Positions 16,860-23,259 of a DNA stretch of 64,000 nucleotides are shown here, piece after piece; positions within the stretch are counted from its first letter, which is position 1, and the number at the start of each line of letters is the position of its first letter. The notes beneath the pieces are model-generated. The model ran no database searches, had not been told where the DNA came from, and was given only the letters and a program-made list of their open reading frames with translations. Position numbers and translations under genes: made by a program. Origin of the DNA: Rarobacter incanus (GTDB lineage Bacteria > Actinomycetota > Actinomycetes > Actinomycetales > Cellulomonadaceae); the NCBI RefSeq assembly GCF_006715765.1, contig NZ_VFNV01000001.1, positions 1,674,001 through 1,738,000 of the forward strand. The letters are read 5' to 3'.

Positions 16860-18383
16860 GTGAGTAGTAGCGTGCAGCGCAACGGTCGCATGGCCCCGCC
16901 CATGCCCCGGACAGTGGCCCATGTAGGACTTCCCACGCGAACGGCGTCGACCGTTCGGGGGGCCCGCAACGGGGGAGGGCGGGCCTCGTCCCCAAAGAGA
17001 CGCAGGAGCGGGACGCTGTGGGCCGATCGGAATTTCCTGACCCTGTGGGGCGGTCAGGCCCTGAGCCAAATCGGCGCGCAGATCGCGCAGGTCGCCATGC
17101 CCGTCGTCGCTGTTCTGCTGCTGCGGGCCACCGACTTCCAGGTGGGCGTGCTGTCCGCGGCGTCGGTCGCGGCCTTCCTGGTGATCGGGCTGCCCGCCGG
17201 CGCCTGGATCGACCGATTGCGTAAACGCCGCGTCATGATCGCGGCCGATGCGGTGCGCGCGGGTGCCTTGGCGGCAATTCCCATCCTGTGGGCGTCCGGC
17301 TCGCTGCACATCTGGCACCTTTACGTCATCGCGACGATCATGGGCGTGGCGACGGTGTTTTTCGACGTCTCCTACCAGTCGCTGATCCCGGCGCTGGTCG
17401 GCCCCGCGCACATCAGCGAAGCAAACTCGAAACTGGAATCCACCCAGCAGATAGCGCGCCTGGTGGGCCCCGCCGCTAGCGGGGGCCTCATCGGGCTCTT
17501 CAGCGCCCCGCTGGTGATCGTCATCACCGTGGCCACCTACCTGGGTTCGTTTGGGGCGCTGGTTCGCACGCGCTCGAACGAGCCCAAACACACGCGGGTC
17601 GGCGCCAAGCCCCTGGGCCGCGAGATCGCTGAGGGGCTGCAATGGGTATTCGGCAACCCGCTGCTACGCCGAATCGTCGTCGCAATCGCGCTCTCGAACA
17701 TCTTTTCGCAGATCGCCTTCACCCTCCAGCCGATTCTCATCTTGAGAATCCTCGGGATGTCGGCAACGACGATGGGAGCCATCTTGTCGATCGCGGCCTG
17801 CGGCGGCCTGGCGGGCGCGCTGACGGCCACGCGGCTCAGCCGCCGGTTCGGGGACTCTCGTCTCATCCCCTGCGCCGCGATCCTGTGGTGCGTCGCGGGA
17901 CTCCTCATGCCCGTCGCCGCCGCGTTCCCTGCCGCCGCCTTCGCCATACTCGCGATCGAGGGCGCCCTGATGAGCTACGGCATCTTGGTCTTTAACGTGA
18001 TCCAGGTGTCATTTCGGCAGCGCGTGACGCCACCGCATTTGCTGGGTCGCATGAATGCGTCGGTGCGATTCATGTTCTGGGGTGCGATGCCGATCGGATC
18101 CATGCTGGCGGGAGCCCTGGGCAGCCATCTGGGGACCGTTGCGGCGATCTGGATCGGGGCGATCGGGCAGATAGCGGGGCTCTCGTTGCTGATCTGCGGG
18201 CCGTTTTGGTCGCGCGGAACGCTGCCGGCAACCGCGCAGGAAATGATGGACGAGGCCACCTCCCGCACCCGCGCTCGGGTAGTCTCAAAGGGAACCATTC
18301 ACGCGGTGCAAGATGAGGAACCATGGGTGCTGGACACGACCACGGAGCAACGACAGACGCCGTTAGTAACCGCAGTCGACTAG
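16860..18383 (+). CDS. MFS transporter (MFS_3/EntS-like exporter)
   Basis: Up to 507 residues with 12 predicted membrane segments beginning at LWADRNFLTLWGGQALSQIGAQIAQVAMPVV. That opening and the cytoplasmic GAWIDRLRKRRVMIAADAVRAG loop are typical of the MFS_3 group (enterobactin exporter EntS and macrolide efflux homologues). The roughly 50 residues before the first helix are unusually long and basic, so the real start may be GTG 16872, ATG 16890 or later. The substrate is unknown. The C-terminal 20 codons overlap the next gene by 61 bases in another frame. Control by the divergent ArsR-type protein is inferred from the operator-like repeat. Confidence 0.85.
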   Translation: MSSSVQRNGRMAPPMPRTVAHVGLPTRTASTVRGARNGGGRASSPKRRRSGTLWADRNFLTLWGGQALSQIGAQIAQVAMPVVAVLLLRATDFQVGVLSAASVAAFLVIGLPAGAWIDRLRKRRVMIAADAVRAGALAAIPILWASGSLHIWHLYVIATIMGVATVFFDVSYQSLIPALVGPAHISEANSKLESTQQIARLVGPAASGGLIGLFSAPLVIVITVATYLGSFGALVRTRSNEPKHTRVGAKPLGREIAEGLQWVFGNPLLRRIVVAIALSNIFSQIAFTLQPILILRILGMSATTMGAILSIAACGGLAGALTATRLSRRFGDSRLIPCAAILWCVAGLLMPVAAAFPAAAFAILAIEGALMSYGILVFNVIQVSFRQRVTPPHLLGRMNASVRFMFWGAMPIGSMLAGALGSHLGTVAAIWIGAIGQIAGLSLLICGPFWSRGTLPATAQEMMDEATSRTRARVVSKGTIHAVQDEEPWVLDTTTEQRQTPLVTAVD

Positions 18384-19246
18384 CGGTCGCCCTCGGCATT
18401 ACGCTCGCGATTCTGTTGGCGCAGGCGGTCGGCGCGCTGTGGACCGGGTCGCTGGCGCTCCTGACCGACACCGCCCACATGCTCACCGATGCGTTGGGGC
18501 TGGGCACGGCACTGTTCGCGGCGCACCTAATGTCGCGACCTGCCACCTCCAAGCGCACATGGGGCTACCGCCGGGTCGAGGTGCTCGCGGCGTTGGGGCA
18601 GGCTGCCGTGCTGCTCGCCGTGGGGTTTTTTGTGGCCGTCGACGGGGTGCGGCGGCTAATGTCGCCCCCCGAGGTTCCCTCCACCGAACTGCTGATTTTC
18701 GGGGTGCTGGGCCTCGTCGGAAATATCGCTTCCATGCTGGTCATATCGTCGCGGCGCAGCGCCAATTTCAACATGCGAGCGGCGTTCCTTGAGGTCGTCA
18801 ACGACGCGCTTGGGTCGGTGGGCGTGATCGTTGCAGCCATCGTCATCGCGACGACGGGCTGGCAGCGCGCGGACTCCGTGGCGGGTTTGTTCATCGCCGC
18901 GCTGATCGTGCCCCGCGCCCTGGTGCTGTTGCGCGACACGGGCAACGTGCTGCTGGAGGCCACGCCCGAGGAATTGGATTTGGACGAGGTCCGCCGTCAC
19001 ATGCTCAAGCTCGACCATGTGCGGCAGGTCCACGACTTGCATGCTTCGACGGTCGCTACCGGGCTGCCCGTCATTTCCGCGCACGTCGTGGTTGACGACG
19101 AGTGCTTCAAGACCGGGCACGCGCCGCAGATCCTGGCGGCCCTGAAGAACTGCGTGGAGCAGCACTTTCCGGTGCCGGTCGAGCACTCGACCTTTCAGCT
19201 GGAGACGGCCTCGGTCGCTGCCTCGGAGAAGCATAATCACGCCTAG
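18323..19246 (+). CDS. Cation diffusion facilitator (CzcD/ZitB-type)
   Basis: 307 residues, starting MGAGHDHG like many CDF proteins, with AGGA just upstream of the ATG. Six membrane segments (about 20-215) are followed by a cytoplasmic ferredoxin-like domain (HDLHASTVATGLPVISAHVVV). The first half of the transport site, DTAHMLTDALG (H-x3-D), is intact. In the second half, FLEVVNDALGSVGV has Glu where ZitB/CzcD has His (consensus HVLGDALGS), a change that could alter metal preference. A short His-containing tail (KHNHA) closes the protein. Family members exchange Zn(II), Co(II) or related cations for protons. Its 61-base overlap with the MFS gene points to translational coupling. Confidence 0.9.
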   Translation: MGAGHDHGATTDAVSNRSRLAVALGITLAILLAQAVGALWTGSLALLTDTAHMLTDALGLGTALFAAHLMSRPATSKRTWGYRRVEVLAALGQAAVLLAVGFFVAVDGVRRLMSPPEVPSTELLIFGVLGLVGNIASMLVISSRRSANFNMRAAFLEVVNDALGSVGVIVAAIVIATTGWQRADSVAGLFIAALIVPRALVLLRDTGNVLLEATPEELDLDEVRRHMLKLDHVRQVHDLHASTVATGLPVISAHVVVDDECFKTGHAPQILAALKNCVEQHFPVPVEHSTFQLETASVAASEKHNHA

Positions 19247-19474
19247 CCTGCGCGGGTCGGGTGACTGCCTCGGCGCTTAGCCGATTCGGTTGGGCCCCCT
19301 GATCGGCATTGATTGGGCCCTCTGGAGGGGTTCCTTGAGCGCATCTGCCCAGGTCCGTTACGCCTTTTGGCCGTTGTGTGACATCGCTGACAAGGCACCC
19401 AATGCAATCGTGTCAGACCCTAGAGTTATCTTGCGGTTTGTACATGGGGTTTCGAGGATTCCGTAGCGGTTTAG
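19247..19474. other. Non-coding or decayed stretch after the CDF gene
   Basis: The base composition drops noticeably around 19370-19480 (many TTG/TGT/AAT steps) and all frames are interrupted. GGGCCC occurs in 19301-19320 without a clear hairpin. I see no recognisable gene; it may be remnant DNA. Confidence 0.4.
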
Positions 19475-19702
19475 GGAAATACGTCTGAAACGAGGTCTGC
19501 GAATCGCGGGAAATATTCCCGCTGTCCTGTGTGCTCTTCGGAAAATACGCGAGCGCTTGTGTTGAGTGCCGAGGAGGCGTCGGCGGGGCACGTTCCCGGC
19601 GTCGAAGTGAGCGCGGACGCCATGAAGGCCCGCGCGACTGACCGCTTCTGCTTCACGTGCGGACGGCGGCGCCTGGCGCTGGACGGCGCGGAGGATTGGT
19701 AG
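19475..19702 (+). pseudogene. Short zinc-ribbon-like reading frame without a start codon
   Basis: Between two in-frame TAG codons, this frame encodes KYSRCPVCSSENTRA and later RFCFTCGRRRLAL. That is a paired CxxC...CxxC arrangement typical of a zinc ribbon, about 40 residues apart. No ATG, GTG or TTG precedes the first CxxC. It shares its frame with the downstream serpin-like gene, from which only the TAG at 19700-19702 separates it (the frame continues WLIRPKGPVAVAVTE). It may be the remnant of a small gene or of an N-terminal domain. The function is unknown. Confidence 0.35.
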
Positions 19703-19726
19703 TGGCTGATCCGCCCGAAGGGGCCA

Positions 19727-20764
19727 GTGGCTGTGGCGGTCACCGAGTTCGCAAAGCAGATCGGCGCGGTCCGGGATGGGATGCGCGGTGCCAGCGCGAT
19801 TGCTTCACCGTTTGCGCTGTGGGTTCACCTTTCGCGTGCGGCGGCGTTTGGGCGGGGCAACGTGCGGCGCGATGCCGAACGCGCGCTCGGCATGCAGGTG
19901 GGGTGGTCGCGGCGGCACGCCGAATGGCTCCTGGAAGCACCGCACGGCGCGTTTTCCGTGGAAGTTGCGTCATGGCTGGGCCGCGGAAGCTGCCTCGAGG
20001 GCCTCGATGACCTTGTTGATGGCATCTGCGGAACAACTGCGGATCTGGACCGCTGGGTTGCCCACGCGACCGGCAATGCGCAAGGGGCATGCCTGCCGGT
20101 TCCGGACCAGAACACCGAGGTGGTGGTCGCGGGGGCGATGAACCTTCGCGCCGCTTGGAACTCGCCGCTGGCGCAGCAACCCGACGGCATGCTCGCGATG
20201 CGCGATGGCGTGATGGGGGTGGTCCACACGCAGGCCGCGGGGTGGGTTGCCGTTGCGAAGCCATTTAGTCGATCCGGGCTGGATGTCATTAGCGTGAGAG
20301 CCGACCCCGCCGTTGCAACAAGCGAGGTGTGGGCCGCCACCGATGAGGTCGTCGCGATGCTCAACAGCGCAGCGATCGAGATTGACTCCCTCGGGGCTTC
20401 GCCGGTCGGCGGCCCCCTTCTGCTGTCGGGGCACGCGCGGTCCGTCGCCTCCGACCCCGCGGACTTCGACGACGGGTTGGGACGCGGCTGGGTGGCGCTC
20501 ATGCCGCGGTGGGACCTGCGGTCGAAGCTGACGCCGTCGTACCGCGACGAAACCGACGCCGTGCTAGACGCGCTCGCGTCACGCCGCTGCCTGGGCGGGG
20601 GCTTCATCATGCGGATCCACGCCTTGCGGGCTGTATACGCAAGCGACAGCTTTGGCGGTGCCCCCGATACCCCGCGGCAGGCGGCGGCGAAACCTGCGGA
20701 CCTCCCGCCGGCGCGCCCCGGATACGCTTCACGCCTTAGCGTCCGGCTCTGCTTCACGCCTTAG
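19727..20764 (+). CDS. Serpin-like protein, C-terminus lost by frameshift
   Basis: 345 residues, GTG start. No exact family name can be read off, but several blocks follow the serpin fold in order: ASAIASPFALWVHLSRAAAFG (compare isPfSis-aLamla), ERALGM, then NTEVVVAGAMNLRAAWNSPL (compare NAiyFkg-W---F), and WVALMPRWDLRSKL (compare vPkFkie). Serpins inhibit proteases through an exposed reactive loop and end with a buried strand containing R-PF. Here the protein stops at RLSVRLCFTP, where a 25-bp duplication shifts the frame. Removing one copy restores RLRFDRPHAVVGITRGG and a complete C-terminal strand. No secretion signal is seen. The product as written is probably misfolded. Confidence 0.55.
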   Translation: MAVAVTEFAKQIGAVRDGMRGASAIASPFALWVHLSRAAAFGRGNVRRDAERALGMQVGWSRRHAEWLLEAPHGAFSVEVASWLGRGSCLEGLDDLVDGICGTTADLDRWVAHATGNAQGACLPVPDQNTEVVVAGAMNLRAAWNSPLAQQPDGMLAMRDGVMGVVHTQAAGWVAVAKPFSRSGLDVISVRADPAVATSEVWAATDEVVAMLNSAAIEIDSLGASPVGGPLLLSGHARSVASDPADFDDGLGRGWVALMPRWDLRSKLTPSYRDETDAVLDALASRRCLGGGFIMRIHALRAVYASDSFGGAPDTPRQAAAKPADLPPARPGYASRLSVRLCFTP

Positions 20765-20780
20765 CGTCCGGCTCCGCTTC
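20726..20780 (+). repeat. 25-bp tandem duplication that frameshifts the serpin-like gene
   Basis: Unit 1 is 20726-20750 and unit 2 is 20751-20775, identical except for the last base; GCTTC at 20776-20780 starts a third. Because 25 is not a multiple of 3, the extra copy moves translation into a frame that meets TAG at 20762-20764. Confidence 0.92.
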
Positions 20781-20897
20781 GATCGCCCGCACGCCGTGGT
20801 CGGGATCACGCGCGGGGGCAGCTGGGAAGGCATCCGCGTGTTCGAAGCATGGGTCGATCCCAGCCAATTGACGGATAATGACAGGCCAGGTTCTTAG
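20765..20897 (+). pseudogene. Detached 3' end of the serpin-like gene
   Basis: In the next frame the DNA encodes RFDRPHAVVGITRGGSWEG and then IRVFEAWVDPSQLTDNDRPGS before a TAG at 20895-20897. The RP-x-AVV-ITR...V-EAWVDP pattern fits the last two strands of a serpin (R-PF-f-I---...LF-G-v--P). It has no start of its own and reads as the displaced C-terminus of the preceding gene. Confidence 0.6.
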
Positions 20898-20916
20898 GCG
20901 CGTCGAGGAGGCTGCT

Positions 20917-21225
20917 GTGGCAGAAGGCACGTGGTACGAGGAATTCAAGGTCAGCGGCGAAAACGTCACGGGCCGGGTCAAGGAACTGATCCGCGAGGGC
21001 AACGTCCGCAGGGTCTTTATCAAGAACGAGAAGGGCGAGACCGTGTTGGTCGTCCCCTTGAATACGGGGTTGGCGGTGACGGCGGCGACCGCCCTGTTTG
21101 CTCCGGGGCTGGTTGCCATCGGTGCGGTGGCCGCACTACTGACCCAGGTCACCATCGGGGTGGAACGGGAAGCCAACCCAGGTGACGGTCACATCGTCGA
21201 CGGCGAGGTGGTCCCCAAGGACTAG
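20917..21225 (+). CDS. DUF4342-family small membrane-associated protein
   Basis: 102 residues. GTG at 20917 is chosen over ATG at 20878 because GAGGAGG ends a few bases upstream. The sequence MAEGTWYEEFKVSGENVTGRVKELIREGNVRRVFIKNEKGE followed by VVPLNTGLAV and a hydrophobic hairpin (about residues 50-75) matches DUF4342 closely. The function of the family is unknown. The stop overlaps the end of the converging nhaA gene by 4 bases. Confidence 0.8.
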   Translation: MAEGTWYEEFKVSGENVTGRVKELIREGNVRRVFIKNEKGETVLVVPLNTGLAVTAATALFAPGLVAIGAVAALLTQVTIGVEREANPGDGHIVDGEVVPKD

Positions 21226-22499
21226 ACCTGGCGTGTGGCCTTGTGGCGTTGGCCGCGCATAACGAGCAGAACAGTTCCGATAATCCCTGCTGCGGCCGAA
21301 CCCAGCAGAACGCCCAGCTTCGCTTGGGTGTCGGCAAGCGACCCGGCGCCGAAGGCAAGATCGCCGATCAGCAGCGAGATGGTGAACCCGATACCTGCGG
21401 TCATTCCCATGGCCACGAGGTCGCTCCAGGTCAGGGCCGGATCCACGGTAAAGGTGCGCAACCGCGTGGCCAGGTATGTTGCGCCGACGATGCCGAGCGG
21501 CTTGCCGATCACAAGCCCGGCAACGACCCCGAGCGTGACGGGGTTGAAAATTGATCCCGCCCCGCCGTCACCTCGAAGATCAATCCCCGCCGCGAAGAAC
21601 GCAAATACGGGCAAGACGAACAGCGTGGAGATTGGCGATAGCCGTTCGAGCATGCGGGTCGAAACCGCGATGTAGCGATTCCCACCGCCGGTCGCCGGAG
21701 TCGCGACGTGGGCTGCGGTGGTGGGCACCGCCGGTACGGTGCAGGCCAACGCAACGGCGGCGATCGTGGGGTGGATACCGCCGGCGTGCACCAGCGCCCA
21801 GGTCGTGACAGCCAAGGGAACCAGGATCCACGGGGTGCGGACTCCTCGTCGGACCAACGCCGCGAAGGCGCCCAGCGCGATGACCGCGCCTACCAGCGGC
21901 CCGAAATGTAGCGATGGCGAAAGCGTCAACGCGATGATGACGATTGCGATCAGATCGTCGGCGATAGCCAATGTCAGCAAGAAGACGCGCAATGCGGCGG
22001 GAAGGTACCTGCCAGCAACTGCCAGGATGGCCGCTGAGAACGCAATATCGGTCGCGGTGGGTACCGCCCATCCAGTTGTATGCCCGCCCGGCGCGAAGGT
22101 GTTGATTGCAACGAAAATGAGGGCGGGGGCGATCGCGCCGCCGCAGGCGGCAAGGACAGGGACGGCGGCCTGGCGCGGATCGCGCAGCCGTCCCGTGACG
22201 AATTCCTGCTTGAGCTCGAGCCCGACGACGAAGAAGAAAATCGCGAGCAAACCGTCTCGAATCCAATCCCCGATGCTGAGGTTCAGGTGCAGTCCGGCGG
22301 GGCCGATGGTGTAGTCGCGAACGGCCGTGTAGGCGTAGGCTGCCGCAGAGTTCGAGATGACGAGCGCGGCGCCGGTTGCGAGGAGCAGAAGCGCGCCGCC
22401 CACAACATCGGAGGCGAGCCGAGTTCGTAATTCGATCCATGTCGGCCGGTGGGCGCGCAGGGATGCGGGCATCCACAAAGAGATGGGCCGGTGAGGCAT
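21222..22499 (-). CDS. nhaA: Na+/H+ antiporter NhaA
   Basis: 425 residues with about 12 membrane helices. NhaA hallmarks are present: DGLLAIFFFVVGLELKQEFVTGRLRDPRQAAVPVLAACGGA, WAVPTATDIAFSAAILAVAGR with the paired pore Asp region, LLTLAIADDLIAIVIIAL containing the essential DD pair, and FAFFAAGIDLRGDGG. NhaA exchanges one Na+ (or Li+) for two H+ at alkaline pH and high salt. The start ATG at 22499 has AAGGAG upstream. The leader carries a perfect TATAAT -10 box and a compact hairpin RNA, so translation may be controlled by a cation-sensing riboswitch. Confidence 0.95.
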   Translation of the reverse strand: MPHRPISLWMPASLRAHRPTWIELRTRLASDVVGGALLLLATGAALVISNSAAAYAYTAVRDYTIGPAGLHLNLSIGDWIRDGLLAIFFFVVGLELKQEFVTGRLRDPRQAAVPVLAACGGAIAPALIFVAINTFAPGGHTTGWAVPTATDIAFSAAILAVAGRYLPAALRVFLLTLAIADDLIAIVIIALTLSPSLHFGPLVGAVIALGAFAALVRRGVRTPWILVPLAVTTWALVHAGGIHPTIAAVALACTVPAVPTTAAHVATPATGGGNRYIAVSTRMLERLSPISTLFVLPVFAFFAAGIDLRGDGGAGSIFNPVTLGVVAGLVIGKPLGIVGATYLATRLRTFTVDPALTWSDLVAMGMTAGIGFTISLLIGDLAFGAGSLADTQAKLGVLLGSAAAGIIGTVLLVMRGQRHKATRQV

Positions 22500-22558
22500 G
22501 CGGGGCTCCTTGCCGAGGGTCGACGATCACATCGTCGACCAGGCTTCCCGACACACCG
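22500..22558 (-). ncRNA. Structured nhaA leader, candidate nhaA-I-type (Li+/Na+) riboswitch
   Basis: On the minus strand the leader reads GGTGTGTCGGGAAGCCTG, then a perfect 9-bp hairpin (arms GTCGACGAT and ATCGTCGAC, loop GTG, 22519-22539), then CCTCGGCAAGGAGCCCCG and the ATG. The flanks look like a conserved pairing core, and the Shine-Dalgarno AAGGAG lies inside the 3' flank. A hairpin next to nhaA with this layout resembles the nhaA-I class of Li+ riboswitches as I remember it. The class assignment is an inference; the structure itself is seen. Confidence 0.55.
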
Positions 22559-22564
22559 CCGTTA

Positions 22565-22570
22565 ATTATA
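22565..22570 (-). promoter_or_regulatory. -10 box of the nhaA promoter
   Basis: A perfect TATAAT on the minus strand, inside an AT-rich pocket of otherwise GC-rich DNA. Transcription would begin near 22558 and give a leader of about 60 bases. The same pocket is flanked by CCGCCGTT / AACGGCGG (22556-22563 and 22573-22580), a dyad that could act as an operator. Confidence 0.6.
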
Positions 22571-22600
22571 CAAACGGCGGGGCGGGGAGCGGCGGGCCCG

Positions 22601-23251
22601 CTATGCGCGCTGGGTGGCCTCGGCCTGATCAAGGGTTTCGTCGCCGCCGAGGCGGACCGCCCACTGCACGGTGACCTGCGTGAGGTTGAGGCCGTTCGCC
22701 CGCATGAGGTCGACAAATTCCGCGTACGCCGCGAGCGTCGGCTCGGAGTACGTGCAGAGCTCACCGCGCAAGTACGTTTCGAATGAGGTGTCCCCGATGA
22801 CGTCCTGTGCCGTGCGCAATTTCCGCATCGCTGCGCCGAGCTTCGGAAAGTGGGCGCGGAACTCGTCGGCCCAAGCAACCTGGATTGCGATGATCCGTTC
22901 CTGCAGCGCTATCCGCTCATCGTTCAACGCCGGGAGGTACGGTGCGAGTTCGCGGGCGTAGCGTTCGGGTTCGGTGGTGACCATCATGCGCGCATACTTC
23001 TCCATGACCAGGTTCCGCCCGACGGATCTTGCCCGCAGCAGATCGGAGCCGTACGCGGCGATCAGTTCGGCCGGCCAGGTGAGGAACTGCGCGAGCCGCA
23101 TCTGGTCGAACACGGGCCAGTTTCCCTGACATTCCGCGCGCCCCCCGTCGCTATTGACCTTCTGGAATTGTTCCCATTCCAGCTCGGCTAGGTCGCTGCA
23201 TGCACCATAACGTTCCGGCGTCGGAAACTCATCCGGATCAGGAATCTCCAT
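22601..23251 (-). CDS. DUF4125-family protein
   Basis: 216 residues from ATG 23251 (MEIPDPDEFPTPERYGACSD), with AGGTGG just upstream; this start lies 8 bases after the preceding gene ends. Conserved-looking segments are QGNWPVFDQMRLAQFLTWP, YDAxL-like helices, and NLVMEKYARMMVTTEPERYARELAPYLP. DUF4125 proteins are soluble, of unknown function, and as I recall are found next to or fused with DUF4037 proteins, exactly the arrangement seen here. No catalytic motif can be named. It is probably co-transcribed with the TPR-DUF4037 gene. Confidence 0.75.
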   Translation of the reverse strand: MEIPDPDEFPTPERYGACSDLAELEWEQFQKVNSDGGRAECQGNWPVFDQMRLAQFLTWPAELIAAYGSDLLRARSVGRNLVMEKYARMMVTTEPERYARELAPYLPALNDERIALQERIIAIQVAWADEFRAHFPKLGAAMRKLRTAQDVIGDTSFETYLRGELCTYSEPTLAAYAEFVDLMRANGLNLTQVTVQWAVRLGGDETLDQAEATQRA

Positions 23252-23259
23252 AAACCACC

